Assembly (NCBI GenBank): GCA_016711205.1
Contig: JADJTM010000002.1
Span: 62,001-126,000 of the forward strand
Direction: 5' to 3'
DNA: 64,000 nt
From: Micropruina sp.
Lineage (GTDB): Bacteria > Actinomycetota > Actinomycetes > Propionibacteriales > Propionibacteriaceae
In this document: in pieces, positions 54,329-62,438 of the stretch
How positions within the stretch are numbered: the first letter of the stretch is position 1
Layout of the letters: every line of letters begins with the position of its first letter
The notes under the pieces: generated by a model
Database searches by the model: none
What the model saw: the letters and a program-made list of their open reading frames with translations, nothing else
What the model was told of the DNA's origin: nothing
Translations under genes and position numbers: made by a program

Positions 54329-55480
54329 TCAGACTGCTCCTCGAAAGGCGCGAGATTGCAGGGACGCGAAGAGTAGGTCGTCAGCAGCCAGTGCGGCGGT
54401 GGCGGTCGCGCGGGCTATGGAAGCTTGATGGGCGCGCTCAGCGAATTCGCGTTGACGGTGCAGCTCCACCTTGGGAACGAGCATTGCGTCGAGCTTTGCT
54501 TTGGCGACGTTCTTCATCGAACCACCCGTTCCGCTCGATAGTCCGCTGATCCGGCGTCGAATGGCTGGTGTCCTAAGAAGTGCGTGCCAATAGGTGGGTT
54601 CGGCCTCTGTCTTCCATACGAACCGCCACACCTTGTCCGGTAGGGCGAGGTTCGCAGGTGCCGAATCGACATGCGCCACAGCACCGACAAGCTCGGCCGT
54701 GTTCGCCCGGCTCATCAGCAGATCCCCGCTTCGAACGAGATGATCTGTGGGCGGGAGATAACCATGCGGAAGCGGCTTCGATTCCCAAGGCTTGAAGTAC
54801 CCGCTTGTCACAGCACTGATCTTCAACACTCGGTAGTCGCTCGCAGACGCAGCATCGTCAGCGACGATGCTGCGACCACCGACGAAATTGGCTACCGCGC
54901 CAAGAAGGATGTTGTCCGATGTCCGTTCTGGGTCACCGAACATATCGAGATAGATCGCCTGCGGGAGGGCGTCGAGGTGGGCGAGGACTTGGCGGCGCTT
55001 GGCGCGGAGGGCGTCGGCGTGGTCGAGGATCGCGGCGATGCGACGCTGTTCGCACAGCGGGGGGAGCGGCACAGGAAACTGCGCCAGCACAATCGGACTC
55101 AAGCGCGGCAGGTTCGCGCCGGAGGAACGCGCCGCTGCGAAGTCCACCATGCTCGGTTGGGAGAGGTAGTGGGCCAGGAAGCTCTTATCCAAGTCGCCAC
55201 CCGGCCGAATGGGAAGGATGTCTGTGCTGCACACCCCGTCGAAGTCAGGTCGGCTGATCTTGCCGAGGTTTGGACGCAGCTTTCCGAAGAGAACGTGCTG
55301 GGCCGAGAAGCGGAACTTGGTGCTGGACACCTCCGCTTCGGCAACGGTGCTGCGACCGATGATTCGTCCGCCACGTTCGAGGTGCTCCAGACCGAGATAG
55401 GCAGTTTCGGGCGGCAAAGCGCCTGGATCAACACCTCGTCTCTCGATCGTCGCGACCTCACCGAGCGGAACTAGCTTCAC
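54329..55480 (-). CDS. hsdS: Type I restriction-modification specificity subunit
   Basis: This 383-residue subunit sets the DNA sequence that is recognised. It has two target-recognition domains: the first about residues 1-150 (VPLGEVATIERRG, then ANLPRLSPIVLAQFPVPLPPL), followed by the conserved helix CEQRRIAAILDHADALRAKR, and a second (about 200-340) ending in FAERAHQASIARA. The GTG start overlaps the hsdM stop by four bases (GTGA), which indicates coupling. Confidence 0.9.
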   Translation of the reverse strand: MKLVPLGEVATIERRGVDPGALPPETAYLGLEHLERGGRIIGRSTVAEAEVSSTKFRFSAQHVLFGKLRPNLGKISRPDFDGVCSTDILPIRPGGDLDKSFLAHYLSQPSMVDFAAARSSGANLPRLSPIVLAQFPVPLPPLCEQRRIAAILDHADALRAKRRQVLAHLDALPQAIYLDMFGDPERTSDNILLGAVANFVGGRSIVADDAASASDYRVLKISAVTSGYFKPWESKPLPHGYLPPTDHLVRSGDLLMSRANTAELVGAVAHVDSAPANLALPDKVWRFVWKTEAEPTYWHALLRTPAIRRRISGLSSGTGGSMKNVAKAKLDAMLVPKVELHRQREFAERAHQASIARATATAALAADDLLFASLQSRAFRGAV

Positions 55481-56934
55481 GAGAGCATCGCCTTCAGCTC
55501 CTGCATCCCCCGCGCGATCTCTTCGTCCAACTTCTCGATGTCCGCGATGATCTCCAGCGGGTGCCGATGCTCCACCTCGTCGTGCACGATCTCCTTGTAC
55601 CGGTTGATCGACAGGTCGTAGCCCTGGGCGACGATGTCGGCTTTGGGCACCAGGAAAGACTTCTCCGTGCGAGCCCGATCCGCCTCGGCAGCCTGGTTCG
55701 ACCAGCGCTCCAGAACGTCCGGCAGGTCGTTGGCCTCGATCGGGTTGCGCTTGTCGTCCAGGGAGAAGCCGTCCGCCTGCACGTCGTAGAACCACACCTG
55801 GTCGGTGCCGCCGGAGTTGGTCTTGGTGAAGAACAGGATCGCCGTCGACACTCCGGCGTAGGGCCGGAAGACGCCCGAGGGCAGCTTCACCACGGCGTCC
55901 AGCTTCTGATCTTCGATCAGGGTGCGGCGTAGGTCCTTGTGCGCCTTGGACGAGCCGAACAGCACCCCGTCCGGAACGATCACCGCGGCCCGCCCGCCCG
56001 GCTTCAGCAACTTGAGGAACAACGCCACGAACAGCAGTTCGGTCTTCTTGGTCTTCACCATGCGCTGCAGGTCCCTGGCGGTCGACTCGTAGTCGAGGGA
56101 GCCGGCGAACGGCGGGTTGGCCAGGATCAGCGTGTACTTGTCCGCGTCGCTGCTGACGCCCTCGGACAGCGAGTCGCGATAGCGGATGTCGGGCGCCTCG
56201 ATGCCGTGCAGCAGCATGTTCATGCTGCCGATCCGCAGCATGGTCGAGTCGAAGTCGTAGCCGTGGAACATCGAGCGGTGAAAGTGCGTCCGCTGGGCGG
56301 CGTCGGTCATCACGGACGGATGCCGCTCGCGCACGTACTCGCTCGCAGCCACCAGAAACCCCGCCGTGCCGCAGGCCGGGTCGCAGATCTCGTCGCCCGG
56401 TTGGGGCGCCGTCATGTCAACCATCAGCTTGATGATGTGCCGCGGGGTGCGGAACTGGCCGTTGACGCCGGCCGAGGCGATCTTGCTCAACAGGTACTCG
56501 TACAGGTCACCGTTGGTGTCGCGGTCGGTCATCGGAATGTCGTCGAGCAGGTCGACCACCTTGCTCAACAGGGCAGGAGTGGGGATGGTGTAGCGGGCGT
56601 CCTTCATGTGTTCGCCGTAGGTGGAGCCGTCCCCACCGAGCCGCCGCAGAAACGGAAAGACGTCTTCGCCGATGATCTGCTGCATCACCTCGGGCGCCTC
56701 GTTCTTGAACCGGCTCCACCGCGAATGCCCTTGTCCCTGGAGGAACACGGGCTTCTCGATGATGCCGTCGTTGAACCGTGCCTTCTTCTCGGCGAGGGTC
56801 TGCATCTCGTCCAGGCGGCGAATGAACAACAGGTAGGTGATCTGCTCGATGACCTCCAGCGGGTTGCTGATGCCGCCGGACCAGAAGGCGTCCCAGACGC
56901 GGTCGATCTTGCTCTTGAGGTCCCCGGTGATCAC
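55477..56934 (-). CDS. hsdM: Type I restriction-modification DNA methyltransferase subunit
   Basis: This 485-residue N6-adenine methyltransferase methylates the host's own recognition sites. The S-adenosylmethionine motif is DPACGTAGF (185-193) and the catalytic motif is NPPF (273-276). An N-terminal HsdM_N helical domain (LKSKIDRVWDAFWSGG) precedes them. The start codon is GTG. The operon order is hsdM-hsdS-(HTH-PIN)-hsdR, and the first gene lies 241 bases from a tRNA-Ser. Confidence 0.93.
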   Translation of the reverse strand: MITGDLKSKIDRVWDAFWSGGISNPLEVIEQITYLLFIRRLDEMQTLAEKKARFNDGIIEKPVFLQGQGHSRWSRFKNEAPEVMQQIIGEDVFPFLRRLGGDGSTYGEHMKDARYTIPTPALLSKVVDLLDDIPMTDRDTNGDLYEYLLSKIASAGVNGQFRTPRHIIKLMVDMTAPQPGDEICDPACGTAGFLVAASEYVRERHPSVMTDAAQRTHFHRSMFHGYDFDSTMLRIGSMNMLLHGIEAPDIRYRDSLSEGVSSDADKYTLILANPPFAGSLDYESTARDLQRMVKTKKTELLFVALFLKLLKPGGRAAVIVPDGVLFGSSKAHKDLRRTLIEDQKLDAVVKLPSGVFRPYAGVSTAILFFTKTNSGGTDQVWFYDVQADGFSLDDKRNPIEANDLPDVLERWSNQAAEADRARTEKSFLVPKADIVAQGYDLSINRYKEIVHDEVEHRHPLEIIADIEKLDEEIARGMQELKAMLS

Positions 56935-56966
56935 CCGAGCACTCTAGTGAGGAGTGACCGTCGACG

Positions 56967-57140
56967 GAGATCCCGGCGTTCGCCGGAATGACGGGAGCTG
57001 GCCGGGATGACGGGGCTGGCCGGGATGACGAAGGCGGGTGGAGATCCCGGCGTTCGCCGGGATGACGGGAGCTGGCCGGAATGACGGGGCCGGCCGGAAT
57101 GACGGGGGCTGGCAGGGATGACGGAGCTGGGATGACGACG
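56967..57140. repeat. Array of palindrome and half-palindrome repeats
   Basis: Two full inverted units (GAGATCCCGGCGTTCGCC...) at 56967 and about 57031 are each followed by several half units of the form GCCGGGATGACGG, spaced about 20 bases apart. This fills the gap between hsdM and tRNA-Ser. Confidence 0.9.
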
Positions 57141-57175
57141 AAGGTCCGCCCTCGACTTGCGGGACGGACCTCGGC

Positions 57176-57265
57176 TGGCGGTGGCGGTGGGATTTGAACC
57201 CACGGTGGGCAAAAACCCACACACGCTTTCGAGGCGTGCTCCTTAGGCCGCTCGGACACGCCACC
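57176..57265 (-). tRNA. tRNA-Ser(CGA)
   Basis: The minus strand folds into a type II tRNA: acceptor GGTGGCG paired with CGCCACC, anticodon loop CTCGAAA within a stem GCACGC/GCGTGT, a long variable arm (GTGGGTTTTTGCCCAC), and T loop GGTTCAAATCC. The anticodon CGA reads UCG serine codons. The discriminator G and CCA are encoded. Confidence 0.95.
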
Positions 57266-57304
57266 GTCGGCGATTCTATCCGGCAGCCGCGGCCGGGTGC
57301 CAAA

Positions 57305-57913
57305 TCAGCGCACCGGTCGGTAGCGCAGGCCACGCAGCAGCAACTCGTAGCCGCCGGTGAGCACCTTCAACACCGGGTGCTCTGCGAACCGGTACAGCGC
57401 GGCCGGGCGCAGTTCGTCCGACCGGTCGGGGTGCTGCAGCCGCCAGTACCGCTCGGCGCGCCGGGCGTGCAGCGGGTCGGAGATGATCCGCACCACCCCG
57501 CCCGGGGTGATCAGTGGTGCCGACAACGCGATGTTCTCCCACGTGGTCGTCGCCTCGTTCTCACACCTGACCCGCTCGGCGTCGACGCCGTGCCCACCCA
57601 CCAGTTCGGCGGCCATCACGGCCGCCTCGCCTGCCCCGGTGACCACGAACCGGGTCTCGGACGAGGCATTGCGCGCGGCCAGGTCGACCCGCCAGCGTTG
57701 CATTGCCGAGAGGCGTCCGCGCTTGTCGGACGGGCAACCGAGCAGGAGGAGAGTGTCCCGTTCTGGCGGGGTGGAGATCCCGGCGTTCGCCGGGATGACG
57801 GTAGGTGCCGGGATGACGGTAGGGGCCGGGATGACGGGGTTCGCCGGGCTGACGGTAGCTAGGGCGTGCGCAGCTTCGGCCGCGAGCCAGACCGACGTGG
57901 CCACTGCCAGCAC
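57305..57913 (-). CDS. YdcF/SanA-like DUF218 protein with repeat insertion in the coding region
   Basis: This protein of about 202 residues has an N-terminal hydrophobic segment (VLAVATSVWLAAEAAHALA) and a DUF218 core: DTLLLLGCPSDKRGRLSAM, then RFVVTGAGEAAVMA, ENEATTTWENIAL and a histidine in SDPLHARRAERYW. Between the segment and the core lie 22 residues, PVIPAPTVIPAPTVIPANAG plus a few more, encoded by the palindromic repeat family. A second repeat array lies just upstream, so the native start may be lost; GTG 57913 is a guess. DUF218 proteins influence envelope permeability. Confidence 0.7.
   Translation of the reverse strand: MLAVATSVWLAAEAAHALATVSPANPVIPAPTVIPAPTVIPANAGISTPPERDTLLLLGCPSDKRGRLSAMQRWRVDLAARNASSETRFVVTGAGEAAVMAAELVGGHGVDAERVRCENEATTTWENIALSAPLITPGGVVRIISDPLHARRAERYWRLQHPDRSDELRPAALYRFAEHPVLKVLTGGYELLLRGLRYRPVR
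57774..57860. repeat. Palindromic repeat array inside the DUF218 gene
   Basis: One full unit and three half units (GCCGGGATGACGGTA type) are inserted in frame in the gene. Confidence 0.85.
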
Positions 57914-57937
57914 CCAGGCGGCACGCGTGACGGGGGT

Positions 57938-58023
57938 GAGATCCCGGCGTTCGCCGGGATGACGAAAAGGGCCGGGATGACGAAAAGGGCCGGGATGACG
58001 AAGGGGGCCGAGATGACGAAGGA
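57938..58023. repeat. Palindromic repeat array upstream of the DUF218 gene
   Basis: One full unit is followed by three half units spaced 20-21 bases apart (GGGATGACGAAAAGGGCC). It separates the DUF218 gene from tadA. Confidence 0.88.
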
Positions 58024-58032
58024 GTCCGCGAG

Positions 58033-58485
58033 TCACCGCTGGGCCTCGAAGAACTGCCGCAGCAGTCCCCCGCACGCCTGCGCCTCGACGCCCGGCACCA
58101 CCTCGACCCGATGGTTGAGACGAGGGTCGCGCACCACGTCGAACACCGACGACACCGCGCCCGCCTTGGCGTCCCAGGCCCCGATCACCAGCCGCTCGAT
58201 GCGGGCCAGCACCACCGCACCCGCGCACATCGTGCACGGCTCGAGGGTGACCACCAGGGTGTGCCCGTCCAGCCGCCACGAGCCCGTTGTCTCGGACGCC
58301 CGGCGCAACGCCAGCACCTCGGCGTGCGCGGTCGGGTCGCCGGTCAACTCGCGCTCATTGTGCGCGGCGGCCACCACCTCGCCCGAGGGGTTCAGCAGCA
58401 CCGCCCCGATCGGCACGTCACCGTGCGCCGGGGCCAGCGCGGCCTCAGCGAGGGCGAGCCGCATCGCCGGCGTCCAGCGGTTCAC
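58033..58485 (-). CDS. tadA: tRNA adenosine(34) deaminase
   Basis: This 150-residue enzyme converts the wobble adenosine of tRNA-Arg(ACG) to inosine. The zinc site is HAEV (with catalytic Glu) near residue 53 and PCTMCAGA near 83; the substrate loop and the end LRQFFEAQR match the family. It lies 13 bases after its usual actinobacterial partner gene. Confidence 0.93.
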   Translation of the reverse strand: MNRWTPAMRLALAEAALAPAHGDVPIGAVLLNPSGEVVAAAHNERELTGDPTAHAEVLALRRASETTGSWRLDGHTLVVTLEPCTMCAGAVVLARIERLVIGAWDAKAGAVSSVFDVVRDPRLNHRVEVVPGVEAQACGGLLRQFFEAQR

Positions 58486-58498
58486 CGGCGGACGACCC

Positions 58499-59125
58499 TC
58501 ACAGCCCGAACGAGGCCTGCACCACCTTGCGGTACTGCGGCGCGTACTTGAGCTTCTTCACGATGCGCTCGACCAGGGCGTCCGAATCGTCGTCCTCGTC
58601 GCACAGGGCCTCGAGTTCGAAGTCGGGCAGGCCCACGTCGGCGAAGATGTCGAGATCGCCGATCGGACCGGCGTCCTCGTCGTCCTCGGGCAGCTCGGAG
58701 CCCAAGAAGTCGGCCACGTCGCGAGCGATCGGCCAGTCGTTGGCGGCCAGTTCGTCCGACAGCAGCACCTGCACGTGCTTGCCGCGCACCCGGACCAGCA
58801 CGAAGAATTCCGACGCGATCGACACCAGGCCGACCGCGCCGCCGTCGCCGGGAAGGCGGCGCAGCTGTGCGATCAACTCGTCCAGGTCGTTGGCCAACTC
58901 GACGCCGATGGCGACCGCCACCGGCTGCCCGTCCTCGCGGTAGAGCGCGACCACCAGATCAACGTCTTCTTCGGTGGCGTCGTCGGGGTAGTCGTCCTCG
59001 TCGTCGTCATCGTCGGCGTCGTCATCGAGCAGCAACTCCACCGCCGGTTCGAGTTCGTCGAGGCCCGGACGGTCGTCGCCGCCTTCGGCCAACCCGCCGG
59101 TCGAGGTGTCGCTGTACCTGCTCAT
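58499..59125 (-). CDS. tRNA adenosine deaminase-associated protein
   Basis: This 208-residue protein belongs to the family found next to tadA in actinobacteria. It has a very acidic stretch (DDDADDDDDEDDYPDD) in its first 50 residues, then an alpha/beta core (VALYREDGQPVAVAIG, VSIASEFFVLVRVRGKHVQVLL) and a conserved end KLKYAPQYRKVVQASFGL. Function is not known. The ATG at 59125 follows AAGGAG; an upstream in-frame start lacks a site. Confidence 0.85.
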   Translation of the reverse strand: MSRYSDTSTGGLAEGGDDRPGLDELEPAVELLLDDDADDDDDEDDYPDDATEEDVDLVVALYREDGQPVAVAIGVELANDLDELIAQLRRLPGDGGAVGLVSIASEFFVLVRVRGKHVQVLLSDELAANDWPIARDVADFLGSELPEDDEDAGPIGDLDIFADVGLPDFELEALCDEDDDSDALVERIVKKLKYAPQYRKVVQASFGL

Positions 59126-59199
59126 CAGCACTCCTTGTCGTGGCTCCCATCGTGTCATGCCCGCCGAACCAGCGCACACCCGGCCGATAAGGTTCAGCT

Positions 59200-59841
59200 G
59201 TGGAACTGCGCGCGCTCGATCATCCGCTGGTCTCGCACAAGGTCACGCTGCTGCGCAGCGTCGAGACCGGCTCACCAGTCTTTCGCCAGCTCGTCGAAGA
59301 GCTGGTCACCCTGCTCGCCTACGAGGCGACCCGAGACGTCCGGGTGGACGACTGCGAGGTCACCACCCCGATCACAGTCGCCAAGGGCAAGAAGCTGTCG
59401 CGGCCCCGTCCACTCGTGGTGCCCATTCTGCGCGCCGGCCTCGGCATGCTCGAGGGCATGATGCGGCTGATGCCGACCGCCGAAGTGGGCTTCGTCGGCA
59501 TGGTGCGCGACGAGACCACGCTGGAGCCGTTCACCTACGCCGAACGGCTACCCAGGGACCTTTCGGCGCGCCAGTGCTACGTTCTCGACCCGATGCTGGC
59601 CACCGGCGGCTCGCTGGGCGGCACCGTCAAGTTCCTGGTCGATCGGGGTGCCGACCACATCACCTGCCTGTGCCTACTCGCCGCCCCCGAGGGCATCGAG
59701 CGGTTGCGCGCACTGGTCGACCCGATCGGCGTGCCGTGCACACTGGTCGTGGCCGCCGTGGACGAGCGGCTGAACGAGCACGGCTACATCGTGCCCGGCC
59801 TGGGCGATGCCGGGGATCGGTTGTACGGCCTGGCCCAGTAG
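59200..59841 (+). CDS. upp: Uracil phosphoribosyltransferase
   Basis: This 213-residue enzyme makes UMP from uracil and PRPP. It has the family N-terminus (HPLVSHKVTLLRS), the PRPP loop VLDPMLATGGSLGGTV, and the uracil-binding C-terminus IVPGLGDAGDRLYG. The start is GTG. It is divergent from the tadA-partner gene. Confidence 0.95.
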   Translation: MELRALDHPLVSHKVTLLRSVETGSPVFRQLVEELVTLLAYEATRDVRVDDCEVTTPITVAKGKKLSRPRPLVVPILRAGLGMLEGMMRLMPTAEVGFVGMVRDETTLEPFTYAERLPRDLSARQCYVLDPMLATGGSLGGTVKFLVDRGADHITCLCLLAAPEGIERLRALVDPIGVPCTLVVAAVDERLNEHGYIVPGLGDAGDRLYGLAQ

Positions 59842-59862
59842 CCCGGCCGATACGATCGAGAA

Positions 59863-60897
59863 ATGACCACCCCCACCTGGCTCGTCCTCGTCGCCAACTC
59901 GGGTGACGGCACCATCACCTCGTTCGCGCTGGCGCAGGGCCGGCTGCAGCGGCTGGCGGTGAACGGAGGCGTGCCGGGCTGTTCCACCTTCGTCGTCGAT
60001 TCGCACCGCGATCTGGTCTACGCCTCGGTGAAGGGCGATGATCCGGGCATCACCACGCTGGCGCTCGACCGCTCGTCCGGACGGCTGTGGGTGCGTTCGC
60101 ACCTGTCGCTGCCCGAGGGTGCCATGAACTACCTGACGCTGACCCGCCACGGCAGGGCCCTGTTGGGCGCCTCGTACGGCGGCGGCTACGGCATCAGTTG
60201 CGCGGTCGACGACGGCGTGGTGAGCGCACCGATCGGCCGCGTCGAGTACCCACGGGTGCACTCGGTGCGCGCCAGCAGCGACGGACGCTTCGCCTACTTC
60301 GTCTCGCTGGGCGCCGACCTGATCGCCCAGTACGCCTTGGACCCCGCCCTCGACCTGGTACCGCTGCACCACCCCACGGTGGACGCTCCGAAGGGTTCCG
60401 GCCCGCGGCACCTGGTGCTGAACGCCGCGCAGGATCAGCTCTACGTGCTCACCGAGTTCTCCGGCGAGCTGCTGCGGTACCGCCGCGACCGGCACTACGG
60501 CACGCTGACGGCGCTGGAGGCGGTCTCGGCCGTGGACCCGTCCAAGAACCTGGGTCACAGCGAGTTGGGCGCCGATCCGCTGCAGCACCACTACATCTGG
60601 GGCGCCGATCTGCACTTCTCGGATCCCGCCCACCTGTGGTGCTCGGAACGCACCGAGAGCACCCTGGGCGCCGTTGCGGTGGCCCCCGACGGTTCGCTGA
60701 CGCCACCGTCGCACTTCGTGGTCACCGAACCGCAGCCGCGCGGTTTCGCCGTGTCACCCGACGGCCGCTATCTGGTCTGCGCAGGCGAGCGCTCGACGAC
60801 CGTGTCGCTGTACCGGGTGCGCGGTGCCGATCTCGACCTGCTCGATCAGGCCGAGACCGGCACCAAGGCCAACTGGGTGTGGATTACGGCGCGCTAA
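59863..60897 (+). CDS. Lactonase-family beta-propeller (6-phosphogluconolactonase-like)
   Basis: This 344-residue protein is a seven-bladed propeller of the YbhE/lactonase family. Blade repeats contain NSGDGTITSFAL, the motif GSGPRHLVLNAAQDQLYVLTE (see GPRHL and YVLTE), and RGFAVSPDGRYLVCAG. Members hydrolyse 6-phosphogluconolactone or other sugar lactones. It overlaps the end of the convergent gene by four bases. Confidence 0.8.
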   Translation: MTTPTWLVLVANSGDGTITSFALAQGRLQRLAVNGGVPGCSTFVVDSHRDLVYASVKGDDPGITTLALDRSSGRLWVRSHLSLPEGAMNYLTLTRHGRALLGASYGGGYGISCAVDDGVVSAPIGRVEYPRVHSVRASSDGRFAYFVSLGADLIAQYALDPALDLVPLHHPTVDAPKGSGPRHLVLNAAQDQLYVLTEFSGELLRYRRDRHYGTLTALEAVSAVDPSKNLGHSELGADPLQHHYIWGADLHFSDPAHLWCSERTESTLGAVAVAPDGSLTPPSHFVVTEPQPRGFAVSPDGRYLVCAGERSTTVSLYRVRGADLDLLDQAETGTKANWVWITAR

Positions 60898-62222
60898 ACG
60901 AACCGGTAGGGGTTCGTCTCGAGAATCGCCATCAGGTACCACGAGGTGGCGCCCACGTGCAGGTTGGGAAAGTAGCCGAAGCCGAAACCCGTATCCAGCG
61001 GCGAACTTGCGGCCACCAGCCCACCCGGGTTGACCGTGCCGCCGAACTTCTGGGTCTGGCCCAGGGTTTCCTGCGCGGACGACAACTGGCCCAGCAGCGC
61101 GTCCGCCCGGTCGGCGTCCCCGCGCTCACCGCGATCCGACAGCGCCAATGCCAGCTGCGCGGTGCCTTCGAGCCAGACCGCGGCGACGTCCGGCTTCGGG
61201 TTCCAGGACTGCCCGCCGATGTTCTGCGTCGGGTCGGCCAGCAGCGAGCCGGAGGCGAACACCGCCCCACTCAGGCTGAAGTTGCCGCTCAGCGCCGAGT
61301 TGGCGCGCAGCGGGGTGTCGGTGCTGACCAGGTTGGTGCGTGCCCAGTCGAGAGCCTTGCCCGAGAGCGATTGCCGGGCGGCCAGCCACGACCAGGTCTG
61401 CACGTCGAGCGGTAGCTGGCCGGCGGCCTTGTTGATCGTGGCGCCGTCGTCCGAGCCCGTCCAGAAGAAGCCGCCGGCGGCGTTCCAGACGCGTTCGACG
61501 AAGTCCCAGGCATGCTCGGCGCGGCGCGTCCAGGCGGCGCGTCCGGTGAGCCGGCGCAGCAGGCTGAAGAAGGCGAAGACGTCGATGTTGTGCTCGGTGG
61601 ACTTGTGCTGCTCCAGCCCGGCGGTCTCGCCGAAGGTGTAGCCCTTGAGCCCGGTGGTGCTGTGGGTGTTGGTCTGGATCCAGTTGCCGATGCGCACTGC
61701 GCCTTCCAGATACTCCGGACGCTTGGTGGTGCGGGCGAGCTGCGCGAGCGCGATGCCGGCCCATGACATGTCGCCGACGGCGGTGCCGACCAGGCCGAAC
61801 TCCCAGCCGAAGTGCACGGTGCCGTTGTCGTTGACGAAGGTGTTCGCGTGGTAGGCCTGGCGAAGCCGGTAGTCGGTGTGGGTTTCGTCATGACTCATCG
61901 CGTACAGCAGAGCGTCGCCGATCGCGCGTGCCCGGGCCCGATCACCGGCGGCGAGCAGGGCGATGATCGCCAGCGCGTTGTCGTAGACGAAGGCGATGTC
62001 GGTCAGCCCGGAGTCGTCCTGGTAGCTCTGCGCGAGCCGGAAGCCGGACGTGCGGTAGGCGTCCACGGCTCGCTGCAGAAAGCTGGTGGCGGCCCTGGCA
62101 TCGGCACGAGGACGCCGGGTCGGCGTGGCCTGTGCCGGGGTCATGGTGAGGGCGAGCGGGGCGGCGACGCCGAGCGCGGCGGCCCCTCCGAGCGCGGTGC
62201 GACGGGTCAAGGGAAGCGACAT
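60894..62222 (-). CDS. Tat-secreted alpha/alpha-barrel protein, putative glycoside hydrolase
   Basis: This 442-residue protein has a Tat signal (TRRTALGGAAALGVAAPLALT, cleavage near AQA). The mature part looks like an (alpha/alpha)6 barrel, with repeated helix pairs and Trp/Tyr-rich loops such as DIAFVYDNALAIIALLAAGD, QAYHANTFVNDNG and DVQTWSWLAARQ. This is typical of glucan-processing enzymes. I cannot place it in a numbered family. It shares a LacI-type operator with the GH16 glucanase, which supports a role in the same polysaccharide's breakdown. The start ATG follows GGAGGAA. Confidence 0.72.
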   Translation of the reverse strand: MSLPLTRRTALGGAAALGVAAPLALTMTPAQATPTRRPRADARAATSFLQRAVDAYRTSGFRLAQSYQDDSGLTDIAFVYDNALAIIALLAAGDRARARAIGDALLYAMSHDETHTDYRLRQAYHANTFVNDNGTVHFGWEFGLVGTAVGDMSWAGIALAQLARTTKRPEYLEGAVRIGNWIQTNTHSTTGLKGYTFGETAGLEQHKSTEHNIDVFAFFSLLRRLTGRAAWTRRAEHAWDFVERVWNAAGGFFWTGSDDGATINKAAGQLPLDVQTWSWLAARQSLSGKALDWARTNLVSTDTPLRANSALSGNFSLSGAVFASGSLLADPTQNIGGQSWNPKPDVAAVWLEGTAQLALALSDRGERGDADRADALLGQLSSAQETLGQTQKFGGTVNPGGLVAASSPLDTGFGFGYFPNLHVGATSWYLMAILETNPYRFV

Positions 62223-62243
62223 CGGTTCCTCCGTGGGGTTGAG

Positions 62244-62257
62244 TGAGAGCGCTTTCA
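62244..62257. promoter_or_regulatory. LacI-family operator upstream of the Tat-secreted protein gene
   Basis: TGAGAGCGCTTTCA lies 22 bases before the start codon and is identical, on the opposite strand, to the site at 8413-8426 before the GH16 gene. Confidence 0.65.
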
Positions 62258-62297
62258 GTCTTTCGCTGGGAGGCGGGTGCTGACAAGGCCCCTGGAC

Positions 62298-62427
62298 GAG
62301 ATCCCGGCGTTCGCCGGGATGACGGGCTCCGCCGGGATGAAGGGCTCCGCCGGGATGACGGGCTCCGCCGGGGATGACGGGGATGACGGGGCTTCGCCGG
62401 GATGACGTGGCTCCCCCGGGATGACGA
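62298..62427. repeat. Palindromic repeat array, full unit plus half units
   Basis: One full unit (GAGATCCCGGCGTTCGCC...) is followed by about six half units of the form TCCGCCGGGATGACGGGC. The 216-base gap between the two minus-strand genes holds this array and no gene. Confidence 0.9.
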
Positions 62428-62438
62428 CCTAACGGTCG

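Noticed and set aside
55481..55795. N-terminal extension of HsdS
   Set aside because: It overlaps the end of hsdM in another frame; the GTGA overlap at 55477-55480 gives a natural coupled start.
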